A stretch of 64,000 nucleotides of DNA from Enterococcus saccharolyticus subsp. saccharolyticus. GTDB lineage: Bacteria; Bacillota; Bacilli; Lactobacillales; Enterococcaceae. The first letter of the stretch is position 1; every line of letters starts with the position of its first letter. Shown one piece after another: positions 27,278-36,101 of this stretch. A program made the position numbers and the translations under genes. The stretch covers positions 1,465,501 through 1,529,500 of the forward strand of contig NZ_CP118957.1 in assembly GCF_029023825.1 (NCBI RefSeq), written 5' to 3'. The notes under the pieces were generated by a model. That model was not told the origin of the DNA and did no database searches. It saw nothing but the letters and a program-made list of their open reading frames with translations.

Positions 27278-27742
27278 TCAATGATCCTCTTCATCAATTA
27301 TTAATTCCGCTTGATAATCACACCGTTCATATTCATCAATATCAACCGGCACTTCTTGAAAACCAAACATTTGATAAATGTGTAGCGCTGATTTCAAGTT
27401 TTTATTTGAATAAATGACAACTTTTTTGGTCTTTTTATCCTTAGCATAATCCAAAGCAGCAGCAAATACAGCTTTGCCCGCCCCTTTTCCTTGAAATTTT
27501 TCGTTGGTAGCAAATTTACAAATTTCCCAAATATCTGGTTGCAATTCAATTACCATGCAAGTGGAGAGAACTTGTTCACCATCAATTGCAAAAAAAATCA
27601 TGCCTCCTTGTTCTAAGTAGTGCGCTACATTTTCAAGCTGTTCTAAATCATGGGATTCAATTTAAAAAAATTTATCAATCCAATGCTTATTTAAATCGAT
27701 GAATTCTTGCTTATATTGTTTATCATAACGAATAACCTTCAT
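27278..27742 (-). pseudogene. GNAT acetyltransferase with an early nonsense codon
   Basis: A 154-codon GNAT reading frame from ATG 27742 (MKVIRYDKQYKQEFIDLNKH) is cut at codon 27 by TAA (27662-27664) after HWIDKFF, then continues in the same frame as IESHDLEQLENVAHYLEQGG and the acetyl-CoA motif ATNEKFQGKGAGKAVF. An internal ATG at 27601 could give a 107-residue product lacking the first strands, but it would have no substrate wall. It lies 16 nt downstream of the MarR-GNAT gene, so the two were probably an operon. Confidence 0.8.
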
Positions 27743-27758
27743 CTTATTTCCACCTTTT

Positions 27759-28664
27759 TTAGTTGTGTTTCCATTCCCACTTTTCATCCATTACTTCATG
27801 TTCTTTCCATTTTTTCGTTGGAATTGCTTCGGTTAAAGTAAAACCACTTCTTACATATAAATTTCTAGCTTGCGTTAATTCATTAATAGTCCATAGATAG
27901 ACATGTAATAATTGTTTGGTTGCTACAAAATTCATTAGCGTCTCTAATAATTGTTTGCCTAATCCTAAATGTTGATATTTGGCATCTACAGCAAACCAAT
28001 GAATTTCCCAATCCGCTGTGTCATTTTCAACAATGCCAATCGAACCTACACGCACACCGTTTACTTTGGCAAGCCAAATTTTTCCAGAGTGTGGCTGCTC
28101 CGTATAATGACTTAAAGAATTTAAAATATGTGTTTGAATGGCATAATGATACCCTAATTCGCTATAAACTCTGCTATGCAAGTCTGCAACAAAACCTATA
28201 TCCTGAATTTTGGCTTCACAAATTTCAATAAGATTGTTTTTTTCATACGTATTCTTAAAAACAGTCATCGCACAATCTAGTCGCTGAATTTCTTGTTTAG
28301 AATAAGGAACCAATTCTTCTCGCAATCCTGCGCGAACAATCTCCGTTTGTTCTAAATACATCTGTTTCCCTTTTTCAGTTAGCGATAAAATAAATGACCG
28401 CTTATCTTCTTTATCTGGTACACGAATAATAATGCCATTTTTTTCAAGTTTATTTAACATTTTACTTAATTGACCTTTATTCATTGTTAAATTCTCACTA
28501 ATATCTTTAGCACTCAATGCATGGTTATTGTAAATTTCTGCTACAACATTGGCTTCACCAATAGTAAAGAGTTCCCCATAAAATTTAAAATCAAATTTAC
28601 CTAATAAGTTCGCATAAAATCGGTTAAACCCTCGAAATTTATCTATAAATTGCAAATTAGTCAT
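27759..28664 (-). CDS. MarR regulator fused to a GNAT acetyltransferase
   Basis: A 301-residue two-domain protein. Residues about 1-145 form a MarR winged helix (ALSAKDISENLTMNKGQLSK, wing VPDKEDKRSFILSLTEKGKQ); residues about 150-301 form a GNAT domain with the CoA motif VDAKYQHLGLGKQLLETLM. Such fusions are known in many bacteria, but the acetylated target is generally unknown. ATG 28664 follows GGGAGGGAAAG. A perfect dyad upstream (28696-28722) is a likely autoregulatory operator. Confidence 0.88.
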   Translation of the reverse strand: MTNLQFIDKFRGFNRFYANLLGKFDFKFYGELFTIGEANVVAEIYNNHALSAKDISENLTMNKGQLSKMLNKLEKNGIIIRVPDKEDKRSFILSLTEKGKQMYLEQTEIVRAGLREELVPYSKQEIQRLDCAMTVFKNTYEKNNLIEICEAKIQDIGFVADLHSRVYSELGYHYAIQTHILNSLSHYTEQPHSGKIWLAKVNGVRVGSIGIVENDTADWEIHWFAVDAKYQHLGLGKQLLETLMNFVATKQLLHVYLWTINELTQARNLYVRSGFTLTEAIPTKKWKEHEVMDEKWEWKHN

Positions 28665-28695
28665 TGGCTTTCCCTCCTATATTTCTACTTTACAC

Positions 28696-28722
28696 ATTTT
28701 AGTTTAACTTGCAAACTAAAAT
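28696..28722 (-). promoter_or_regulatory. MarR-type operator dyad
   Basis: Ten-base arms ATTTTAGTTT and AAACTAAAAT separated by 7 nt, 31 nt before the MarR-GNAT start. Position and symmetry fit a MarR dimer site; the binding is inferred. Confidence 0.6.
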
Positions 28723-28750
28723 ATTTCAACAATTAAACTATTTAAAAAAT

Positions 28751-28790
28751 AAAAAAGGTAGAAAGTCCATCCTGACTTTCTACCTTTTTT
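28751..28790 (-). terminator. terminator after the glycine-zipper gene
   Basis: Seventeen-base arms AAAAAAGGTAGAAAGTC and GACTTTCTACCTTTTTT around CATCCT. Confidence 0.88.
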
Positions 28791-28791
28791 C

Positions 28792-28965
28792 TCATTTTTC
28801 GTTCTTTTTCTGATTATCTAAACCTGCACCGATTGCCACTCCTAATGCGACGCCTAAAGCAATACCTAAAGCTAAATTATCAAACAATAAACCAAACACC
28901 ACACCAAAAGCGGGACCTAATGAGACACCAAGAGCTGTATAATTCACATCATCTTTTTTCTTCAT
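28792..28965 (-). CDS. 57-residue glycine-zipper membrane protein
   Basis: Starts MKKKDDVNYTALGVSLGPAF and continues with two hydrophobic helices full of small residues in G-x-x-x-G spacing (ALGIALGVALGVAIGAGLD), ending in a charged tail. ATG 28965 follows GTGGAG; an in-frame upstream start would add a hydrophobic stretch without a ribosome site. Glycine-zipper proteins of this size pack in membranes; the role here is unknown. Confidence 0.65.
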   Translation of the reverse strand: MKKKDDVNYTALGVSLGPAFGVVFGLLFDNLALGIALGVALGVAIGAGLDNQKKNEK

Positions 28966-29030
28966 GTTCTCCACTCTCTTTGGTTTTCTTACTTTAAGCC
29001 TAACAAAGAATACATACTGTAGCAATTATT

Positions 29031-29235
29031 TTAAATAGATTCGGGTAAATCCTTGCGATACATTTCGGAAATGTTTGTTGCTTCTTCGAGTGCAAACATC
29101 GTTTTTTCATTCAGTTTTGCGTAACAAATACCGTATCATTTGTTTGAAATAGTTTCTCAGCTAATGCTGAAATCTCATCATTTATTCTGGTAAGTCTTCT
29201 AAATAAACCTTTCTATCAGCAATTTCTACTGTCAT
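29031..29235 (-). pseudogene. small gene with two single-base losses
   Basis: From ATG 29235 the frame reads MTVEIADRKVYLEDLPE and stops; one base later it continues INDEISALAEKLFQTNDTVF and VTQ, then after a second one-base shift LNEKTMFALEEATNISEMYR to TAA 29031. Restoring one A at each point gives a continuous protein of about 68 residues. I do not recognise the family. It follows the flippase-like gene by one base, so it was its operon partner. Confidence 0.6.
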
Positions 29236-29236
29236 A

Positions 29237-30271
29237 TTATTCATTTCTCTCTGCTTTCAATTCTTCCAATTCATTGGATAGAGCATTTTTACGATCGACT
29301 AACACGCCGACGAAACCGAGTAAAAAGGGTAAGACGTATGAAGCAAAACGATACAACAACATCGACGATACAGCATCCACGGTTCCCACAAGCGGACTAA
29401 ATAAAAAGAGATACACAAATTCAAAAGCACCGATACCTGCGGGTGAAGGCAGTACACCGGCTAAGACTAATGTAAAACTAATCAATGAAAAGACCAATAA
29501 AAAATCCACATTCGGATGATTATCTACTAGACAAATATACGGTATCAGATACCACATGCCGAGTTTTATTACATTTAACAAATAAATTTTAACCAATGCT
29601 GTCCGATCTGTTAATACAGAAGAAACTGTCTCTCTTAGTGAATAAATTTGAATATTACAACGATCCACCAAATCACGCATTTTTTGCGTTTTCAAAAAAC
29701 GATGACAGAGAGTGACAAACCCAACTTGCAATTTTAAACTCAATGAAATCACTAAGAAAAAGGAAATAATAACACCAGTCATCAACATACCGAGCAAAAT
29801 TAAAGGAATCATTTTAGGTGCATGTTCATAAAACAATGAAAATTGAATAATCAATGCGAAAATAGCATAAGTCAAAATAGCCCCTTTATACATAATCATA
29901 TGTAAAGCAGCGACACCCATTCCTTGTGATACTTTCAACCCTTTCCGATTGTAATAATTTACTTCCGAAATCAATGTTCCCATTCCAAACGTAATAACAC
30001 GATAAAAGGCCACATGAAAAGCTGTTAGCATACCATCAAAGATACGAAACTTCTTCGAAAAGCCCGTAACAATAGAACGAATTGACCAGCCTTCAAAAAA
30101 TTGATAGGCGATGCCTAAAAAGACCACACCTGCTAAAACAAGTAGTGACGTTTCTTTTAATTCTGCCAAAATATCGGCCAAAGAGTTTTTAATTAAATAA
30201 AACATTATCCCAAAAATCAAAACTAGCGCTAAAATATTCAAGATAAATTTGGTTTTCGCATTTATTTTCAT
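29237..30271 (-). CDS. lysylphosphatidylglycerol synthase TM-region / flippase-like protein
   Basis: A 344-residue integral membrane protein of the UPF0104/YbhN type, the same fold as the flippase half of MprF. About eight helices are visible, with family features GWSIRSIVTGF, the loop MGTLISEVNYYNRKG and the C-terminal GVLPSPAGIGAFEFVYLFLF. No synthase domain is attached, so it probably moves or handles lipids rather than making aminoacyl-lipid. It lies 9 nt downstream of a DUF1294 gene. Confidence 0.85.
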   Translation of the reverse strand: MKINAKTKFILNILALVLIFGIMFYLIKNSLADILAELKETSLLVLAGVVFLGIAYQFFEGWSIRSIVTGFSKKFRIFDGMLTAFHVAFYRVITFGMGTLISEVNYYNRKGLKVSQGMGVAALHMIMYKGAILTYAIFALIIQFSLFYEHAPKMIPLILLGMLMTGVIISFFLVISLSLKLQVGFVTLCHRFLKTQKMRDLVDRCNIQIYSLRETVSSVLTDRTALVKIYLLNVIKLGMWYLIPYICLVDNHPNVDFLLVFSLISFTLVLAGVLPSPAGIGAFEFVYLFLFSPLVGTVDAVSSMLLYRFASYVLPFLLGFVGVLVDRKNALSNELEELKAERNE

Positions 30272-30280
30272 TTCAATCTC

Positions 30281-30550
30281 CTAACTAAAAAAGAGCAAGA
30301 AACCATCAAAAATTACACCAATGAGAAAATAAACGAGAAACTTTCGTTTGCGCGTTTTATGATGAAATATGCTACGTGCTAGTAAACCACCTAGTCCACC
30401 ACCCACAATGCCCATCAATAAAAGATTGGCTTCGGGTACACGCCATTGTTTTTTTCTTGCTTGTTGTTTATCATAGCCCATTAAACAAAAAACATAGATA
30501 TTGACCAGTAGTAAATAGACCCAGACTGGATTTTGAATTATTTCTGACAT
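30281..30550 (-). CDS. DUF1294 family membrane protein
   Basis: An 89-residue protein with hydrophobic segments VWVYLLLVNIYVFCLMGYDK, LLMGIVGGGLGGLLARSIF and a C-terminal helix, and the family motif DKQQARKKQWRVPE then HHKTRKRKF. ATG 30550 follows GGAGG; an upstream in-frame start has no site. Function of DUF1294 is unknown. It heads a two-gene unit with the flippase-like gene. Confidence 0.85.
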   Translation of the reverse strand: MSEIIQNPVWVYLLLVNIYVFCLMGYDKQQARKKQWRVPEANLLLMGIVGGGLGGLLARSIFHHKTRKRKFLVYFLIGVIFDGFLLFFS

Positions 30551-30645
30551 ATAAACCTCCATAGTTATAGGATACCTTACAACACAGCTTATCGTAAAGA
30601 ATTTACCAATAGAAAAGCAGACAACTCTCATCGTCTGCTTGCCTT

Positions 30646-31548
30646 TTATTCGGTTGGTGGTGTAAATATTTCTAATTTTTGATGAACTACTTTTAATTCA
30701 ACTGGTAGATCATCTGTTGGATCGCCATCTGTCCGGGTAATGATTTTTTTCTCGTCGGTCAATGGTTTCAGTATTGCTTTGTGTGCTGAAAAATATGTTA
30801 CTCCAGGGATTTTATGAAATTGCCCTTTAAAAATGCGCGGAATATTATAGATAAAACGGAAAAATTGCAATTTAGGAATAATCGTAATGTGCATTTGCCC
30901 ATCATCAGGTGTCGCTGATGCATCAAATTGCGTGAAACCACCTACAGAATTGGTCATTGTAATCGTCACTAGATGTGCCTTTCCTTGCCAAAAATCATCC
31001 TCTGTTTGAATTGATAACGGATATTTGCGTCGTTTAAATAAAATTCGGAAAAAACGTTTTGTAAAGGCTAATGGGCCATATTTTTGCTTTTCTTCTTGAC
31101 TCACTTTTGATGCCGTATCTGCTAAAATTCCTACTGTCACAGTTGAAATCATGACATCATCATTCATTTTGCCATAATCAATTTTTCGTGTATGTTGATT
31201 GACAATGACTTGAAAGGCCTCTTTTTGATTCAACGGAATTTCCAACACACGAGCTAAATTATTCACCGTGCCCCCTGGAATTAAACCAACTTTATATTGA
31301 TCAATCGTTTCTTGAAACATACGAACAACATGATGAACCGTACCATCACCACCAATTACTACGAGTGTGTCGATTTGATGATCGTTTGCTTTTTGAAGAA
31401 TTTTCTTTTCATCCACATCGGGATTTGTTACTTGGAGGATGATTTTTTCGATATCTTTGTTATTTTTTGCAAACTCTTTAAAGTCTTTTGCAATTTTTTC
31501 ACCTTCATTTTTTCCAGATGTATCATTATAAATGACCATGATTTTCAT
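30646..31548 (-). CDS. diacylglycerol kinase family lipid kinase
   Basis: A 300-residue protein of the DagK/YegS family, which phosphorylates diacylglycerol or related lipids for recycling into phospholipid or lipoteichoic acid turnover. The nucleotide-binding motif VIGGDGTVHHVV and the next loop GLIPGGTVNNLAR are intact, as is the C-terminal FDASATPDDGQMHITI. ATG 31548 lies 8 nt after AGGAG; two closer upstream starts are too near to that site. Family certain; exact lipid unknown. Confidence 0.88.
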   Translation of the reverse strand: MKIMVIYNDTSGKNEGEKIAKDFKEFAKNNKDIEKIILQVTNPDVDEKKILQKANDHQIDTLVVIGGDGTVHHVVRMFQETIDQYKVGLIPGGTVNNLARVLEIPLNQKEAFQVIVNQHTRKIDYGKMNDDVMISTVTVGILADTASKVSQEEKQKYGPLAFTKRFFRILFKRRKYPLSIQTEDDFWQGKAHLVTITMTNSVGGFTQFDASATPDDGQMHITIIPKLQFFRFIYNIPRIFKGQFHKIPGVTYFSAHKAILKPLTDEKKIITRTDGDPTDDLPVELKVVHQKLEIFTPPTE

Positions 31549-31562
31549 CTTCATCACTCCTA

Positions 31563-31604
31563 AAAAAAGATAGTAAAGATCACTTCGACTTTACTATCTT
31601 TTTT
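31563..31604 (-). terminator. pepT terminator
   Basis: Sixteen-base arms AAAAAAGATAGTAAAG and CTTTACTATCTTTTTT around a 10-nt loop. Confidence 0.88.
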
Positions 31605-31605
31605 G

Positions 31606-32835
31606 TTATTTTGCCACTAATTCAGCGATTTTAACAATAACATCTGTTGCTTTTTCCATAGCTTGTAATGAAACATATTCAAAACGACCGTGCATGTTTT
31701 CGCCACCTGCAAAAATATTTGGTGTAGGAATCCCCATATAAGAGATTTTTGAACCATCTGTGCCCCCACGTACAGGTTCAATAATTGGTTCAATACCTAA
31801 TTCGTGCATCGCTTGCTCAGCAACGTCAATGATGCTCATATCTTGCTCAATGATTTCTTTCATATTGTAATATTGATCATACATATGAACTGCGATACGT
31901 TCTTGATCGAATGAACGATTCATTTTCGCTTGAATTTCTGTTAGTAAGGCTTTACGTGCTTCAAACTTTTCACGGTCGTGATCACGAATGATATAACTCA
32001 TTTTTGCTTCTTCAACAGAACCTGAAAAACCCATCAAGTGGAAAAAGCCTTCATAACCATCTGTTTTTTCAGGTACTTCGTCAGCTGGTAATTGATTTTG
32101 GAAATCAATCGCTAATTGCAAAGCATTAATCATTGTATCTTTCGCAGTACCCGGATGAACGTTTTTACCGTAGAAAGTAATATCTGCTTGTGCCGCATTA
32201 AATGTTTCATATTGCAATTCACCCACAGGACCACCGTCCATCGTATAAGCGAATTTCACATTAAAATCTTCAACATCAAATTTATCTGCTCCGACACCGA
32301 TTTCTTCATCGGGACCAAATGCCACTTTAATTTCACCATGAGGAATAGCAGGATTCGCCAGTAAAATTTCCATCGCGGTCATAATTTCAGCGATTCCTGA
32401 TTTGTCGTCCGCACCTAATAAAGTGGAACCATCTGTCGTAATCAATGTTTGACCTGCGTAATTTTTTAAATTCGGAAAATCTGTCGTCGTTAAAACGTAT
32501 TTCCCTGCTTGATCCAAGGGAATATCTGATGTTCCATCATAATTTTCAACGATTTGTGGCTGAACATTTACTGCATTAAAATCAGCTGTATCCATATGTG
32601 CGATAAAACCAATCGCTGGCACTTCTTTGTCCACATTTGCTGGTAATGTTGCGACTACAAAGCCATTTTGTTCATTGTGATGCACATCAGATAATCCTAA
32701 TGTTTCCAATTCTTCTTTCAAGGTATGCGCAAAAGCAACTTGCGTTTGCGTAGAAGGTGTTGTGGTGCTTTCTGGATTTGAGCGTGTTTCTGTTTTTACA
32801 TAACGTAAAAAACGAGGTAATAAATTTTCGTACAT
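31606..32835 (-). CDS. pepT: tripeptidase T
   Basis: PepT removes the N-terminal residue of tripeptides in the cytosol. The 409-residue M20 metallopeptidase shows the zinc ligands and bridging Asp in [10 protein letters not shown] and LLGADDKSG, the catalytic Glu pair in GPDEEIGVG, and the late His in [10 protein letters not shown]. Length and motifs match the family. It lies 15 nt downstream of the Nif3-like gene and is probably cotranscribed with it and trmK. Confidence 0.95.
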   Translation of the reverse strand: MYENLLPRFLRYVKTETRSNPESTTTPSTQTQVAFAHTLKEELETLGLSDVHHNEQNGFVVATLPANVDKEVPAIGFIAHMDTADFNAVNVQPQIVENYDGTSDIPLDQAGKYVLTTTDFPNLKNYAGQTLITTDGSTLLGADDKSGIAEIMTAMEILLANPAIPHGEIKVAFGPDEEIGVGADKFDVEDFNVKFAYTMDGGPVGELQYETFNAAQADITFYGKNVHPGTAKDTMINALQLAIDFQNQLPADEVPEKTDGYEGFFHLMGFSGSVEEAKMSYIIRDHDREKFEARKALLTEIQAKMNRSFDQERIAVHMYDQYYNMKEIIEQDMSIIDVAEQAMHELGIEPIIEPVRGGTDGSKISYMGIPTPNIFAGGENMHGRFEYVSLQAMEKATDVIVKIAELVAK

Positions 32836-32850
32836 CTGTCATTTCTCCTC

Positions 32851-33972
32851 TTATCTAAATTGGAAAGGATTGGTATTTGTTTCAGAAGAAATAAATTCAA
32901 TATCCCAATTCTGTTCTTTTTTCCATTCTTCCATTTTTTCTATGAATTTTGGTACACAGACAACTTCAATGTTATGACCAGGGTCGATAACTGTCAACCC
33001 ATTTGTTTGCATATCATGGGCTGTATGGTAATAAACATCGCCGGTAATATACACATCGGCACCTGCTTTTAAAGCATCTGGATAGAAATTGCCACCCGAA
33101 CCACCACAAATTGCAATCGTTTGAATCATTTTTTTTGGTTTTTGAGGTTCAATTAGGCGTAATCCATCCAATTGAAAAACTTCTTTCACTTTTTGTGCAA
33201 ACGTCTCAATCGACATTGGTTTCGCCAATTGACCGACACGACCTAGTCCAAATGTTTGAGGTGGATTGTCTAATAGTAAGATATCATACGCAGGTTCTTC
33301 ATAAGGATGCACGTCAAACATTGCTGCCAACACTTGTTGTTGTAATGTTTCAGGATACAATACTTCAATCCGTGTTTCTTGCACTTGTTCTGCTTTATTT
33401 GCTGAACCAATCGCGGGATTAGCTGCTGCAGTTGGTGTAAACCGTCCCGTTCCAATCAACGAATAACTGGTATGATGATAATTGCCTTGTGATCCCGCAC
33501 CCGCATCGCCTAAAGCTTGGCGCATCGCAGCACTATCTTCCACAGGGACATAAACCACTAATTTTTTAAAACGTACTTCATGTGTTTTTTTCAAATAACC
33601 TGTCACTTGAATATCCAACATCTCACAAAACCAATCGTTTAAGCCGTCTTCGATAATATCCATGTTTGTATGTGCAGCATAAACAGAAATATTATGACGC
33701 AATAAATCAATATACATTTTCGTTTGTAAATCATCTTCAATTAAACGTTGAACAGGCCGAAAAATAGGCGGATGTTTGGCAATGATGAAGTCTACCTTTT
33801 TTTCAATCGCTTCTTCCACCACTTCTGGACGAACATCCAATGTCATCATGACACGATTGATTTCACGGTTCAAGGTACCAATATGTAACCCAACTGGATC
33901 TCCTTCTTCAGCTAACCATAACGGACAATATGCTTCAAAACGACGAATCAACTCTTTGGCCGATAAACTCAT
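32851..33972 (-). CDS. Nif3-like dinuclear metal centre protein (YqfO type)
   Basis: A 373-residue member of the Nif3/DUF34 family, in its long form with an inserted PII-like domain (about residues 130-230, VYVPVEDSAAMRQALGDAGAG to YEEPAYD). Metal ligands are suggested in FIIAKHPPIF, AAHTNMDI and the C-terminal ITGDVYYHTAHD. Relatives have been linked to GTP cyclohydrolase-like folate chemistry and to the cell envelope, but the role is unsettled. ATG 33972 follows AAGGAGG; it overlaps the trmK stop as ATGA, showing coupled translation. Confidence 0.88.
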   Translation of the reverse strand: MSLSAKELIRRFEAYCPLWLAEEGDPVGLHIGTLNREINRVMMTLDVRPEVVEEAIEKKVDFIIAKHPPIFRPVQRLIEDDLQTKMYIDLLRHNISVYAAHTNMDIIEDGLNDWFCEMLDIQVTGYLKKTHEVRFKKLVVYVPVEDSAAMRQALGDAGAGSQGNYHHTSYSLIGTGRFTPTAAANPAIGSANKAEQVQETRIEVLYPETLQQQVLAAMFDVHPYEEPAYDILLLDNPPQTFGLGRVGQLAKPMSIETFAQKVKEVFQLDGLRLIEPQKPKKMIQTIAICGGSGGNFYPDALKAGADVYITGDVYYHTAHDMQTNGLTVIDPGHNIEVVCVPKFIEKMEEWKKEQNWDIEFISSETNTNPFQFR

Positions 33973-34667
33973 GCCAAAACCTCCTTGATCCAAGCAAGTT
34001 GTGTTTGAATTTCTGCGACTTTTTCTAATGGTTTTTCTTCAGCTTTTTCCAATTGCGCTAAAACACGCTCTTTGCCAGCAATTTCACGTTGCCATTTTTG
34101 AATAAACACGTCGTTTTTTTCTTTTAATAAGTGCGGACCAAAAAATAGTTCTTGATCACTATAAGACACAGGTTCCTGTTTTTCAGCAACAATAATTTCG
34201 TAGATTTTTTTATTTTCTGCTAAAATTTCTTCTTCAATAATTGTATACTCATTCTCAACTAACCATTCACGCAACGTTTTTTCCCCCACGTTTGGTTGTA
34301 AAATGAGCCGTTCACTACCATTTATACGACCATGCTGTTTCCCAGCTTCTAAAATAGAACGGATTAACGTCCCACCCATTCCAGCAATCGTAATAGCATT
34401 AATACGGTCAGTTTCTTCAATCGCATCTAAACCATCTGCTAAACGCACCACAATCTGATCAGTCAATCCACTCTTGCGGACTTGTTTTTCTGCTGATTGA
34501 AAAGGACCTTTGACAACTTCTCCTGCGACCGCAAATGTAATTTTATTTTTTAACATTAATGCAACGGGTAAATACGCATGATCTGAACCAATATCTGCTA
34601 AACGAGCATCTTGGGGAACATGCGAACCAACACGTGCTAAACGTTGTGATAATTCTTGTTCATTCAT
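33969..34667 (-). CDS. trmK: tRNA (adenine-22-N1)-methyltransferase TrmK
   Basis: TrmK puts the N1-methyl on A22 of bacterial tRNAs, using SAM. The 232-residue protein starts ELSQRLARVGSHVPQDARLA, then the SAM site LADIGSDHAYLP and the motif ITIAGMGGTLIRSIL, followed by QPNVGEKTLREWL and a C-terminal coiled coil typical of the family. In Gram-positive bacteria it commonly lies next to the Nif3-like gene, as here. Confidence 0.93.
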   Translation of the reverse strand: MNEQELSQRLARVGSHVPQDARLADIGSDHAYLPVALMLKNKITFAVAGEVVKGPFQSAEKQVRKSGLTDQIVVRLADGLDAIEETDRINAITIAGMGGTLIRSILEAGKQHGRINGSERLILQPNVGEKTLREWLVENEYTIIEEEILAENKKIYEIIVAEKQEPVSYSDQELFFGPHLLKEKNDVFIQKWQREIAGKERVLAQLEKAEEKPLEKVAEIQTQLAWIKEVLA

Positions 34668-34692
34668 GTATTTTCCTCTTTTCTCAAGAAAA

Positions 34693-34731
34693 ATTCTCTT
34701 AAAAATGGTAACTGACCACGTTCAAGAGAAT
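34693..34731 (-). terminator. possible terminator after the lipoprotein gene
   Basis: Arms ATTCTCTT and AAGAGAAT with an inner GGT/ACC step, in the gap between the lipoprotein and trmK genes. Confidence 0.6.
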
Positions 34732-34740
34732 ATTCAATCT

Positions 34741-35160
34741 TTATGGTAGTAAGGTAATGTTCTCAAGCGCATTACCAGCGACTTGTGGTGGTATCGATGC
34801 AGTCGTTGCTGGAAGTCCTTTTAAAGTTACTTCCACTTTGCTTCCTTTACGCCACGCACGCCAATAAGAAATATCTTCAGTATCTACATTTATCCCTACG
34901 CCCATTTCAGTAAATGTCGGAACAATGTTTTCTGGGTCTTCAATTGCTTCGACATTTTCTAAAAATAATAAGACATTTTTAGCGTCTAATGCTGATTCTT
35001 CCAAATTTTCTGTCAGAGTTCCAGTAAAGACCGTTTTTGATTCCATCGCTTCACTGCTTTGTGTACTTTCTTGTGATTCAGGTGTGTCATTGTTTGTACC
35101 ACAGCCTGCCACAAAGACTAAACTTAGTCCTAAAAGACTACCGAGTAGCCATTTCTTCAT
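34741..35160 (-). CDS. small lipoprotein of unknown function
   Basis: A 139-residue secreted lipoprotein: signal MKKWLLGSLLGLSLVFVAGC with lipobox VAGC, then a Ser/Glu-rich linker and a compact domain (TVFTGTLTENLEESALDAKN ... GSKVEVTLKGLPATTASIPP) that looks like a single beta domain. ATG 35160 lies 6 nt after GAGGTG. It follows dnaI by 11 nt and may be read with the primosome genes. No family with known function recognised. Confidence 0.75.
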   Translation of the reverse strand: MKKWLLGSLLGLSLVFVAGCGTNNDTPESQESTQSSEAMESKTVFTGTLTENLEESALDAKNVLLFLENVEAIEDPENIVPTFTEMGVGINVDTEDISYWRAWRKGSKVEVTLKGLPATTASIPPQVAGNALENITLLP

Positions 35161-35171
35161 GTTGTTCACCT

Positions 35172-36101
35172 CTATTGATTTCGTCGATTACGCCCGCTCA
35201 TCCCAATTTCTTTGGTCAGATAACGGATACGTTCCATGATGCGTTTGGCTTTTAACGGCTCTTCTTCGCCACGTTGCGTAACAGACAAATGTTTTTCTAA
35301 TTCGAGCATTGTAAAATTAGAGGTAAAAAATGTCGGAAGTTGCTCTTGCATTCGATATTGCAAGATAACGCCAAATACTTCATCTCGAATCCAACTACTC
35401 ATCGCATCTGCACCAATATCATCTAACATTAAAATCGGTGCTTTTTTGATTGCTTCCATCTTTTCCGCCACTTGATCTTTCCCAATCGCTTGTTTCATTT
35501 CAACTGCAAAAGAAGGAAAATGTAACAAGGTTGATGAAAAACCAGCTTCGGCTAAATCGCGTGCAATTGCACCTAACAGATACGTTTTGCCAATACCAAA
35601 ACTTCCTGATAGATATAATCCTTTATGGAAATTTTTAGGTGCTTCGCGATACGATTCGATAAAATCAATCGCCGCCATCAACGCTTCCCCACGTCCCGCG
35701 GTTCCTTCATAGGTCGCAATCCGAGCTTCTTGGATATCTTTCGGCATATTCAATGCTTGAACACGATTACGCACTTCTTCTTGATGTCTCCTTGCTAATA
35801 GTTCTTCCGTTGGGATATACGTCACATCCACTGAATGAAAATTTAACATCAACTGTGGCTCATACCCAGGAGCAATTTGGGCAGGGTCGTTTAATTCAAA
35901 CTTGCGCTTTTCTTGGACAAATTCATATAGTTTGGCATAACTACGCTCAATATCGTCTTTGGTTAGCCGTTCTTTGTTGGCATCTAAAAAATTGCGCACA
36001 TCCGAATCTTGTAAAACTTCTTGCATCATTTCTTCAAAACGTGTGCGGTAATTTTTTTGATCTAATAAGCGATTTAAATTCTTCCCTACATCTTCCATCA
36101 T
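35172..36101 (-). CDS. dnaI: primosomal protein DnaI (helicase loader)
   Basis: DnaI loads the replicative helicase at origins and restarted forks. The 309 residues have an N-terminal helicase-binding part and a C-terminal AAA+ ATPase with Walker A SGSFGIGKTYLLG (about 164-176), Walker B ILMLDDIGAD and sensor-1-like FFTSNFTM. Its ATG overlaps the dnaB stop (ATGA), so it is coupled to dnaB. Length is standard. Confidence 0.95.
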   Translation of the reverse strand: MMEDVGKNLNRLLDQKNYRTRFEEMMQEVLQDSDVRNFLDANKERLTKDDIERSYAKLYEFVQEKRKFELNDPAQIAPGYEPQLMLNFHSVDVTYIPTEELLARRHQEEVRNRVQALNMPKDIQEARIATYEGTAGRGEALMAAIDFIESYREAPKNFHKGLYLSGSFGIGKTYLLGAIARDLAEAGFSSTLLHFPSFAVEMKQAIGKDQVAEKMEAIKKAPILMLDDIGADAMSSWIRDEVFGVILQYRMQEQLPTFFTSNFTMLELEKHLSVTQRGEEEPLKAKRIMERIRYLTKEIGMSGRNRRNQ

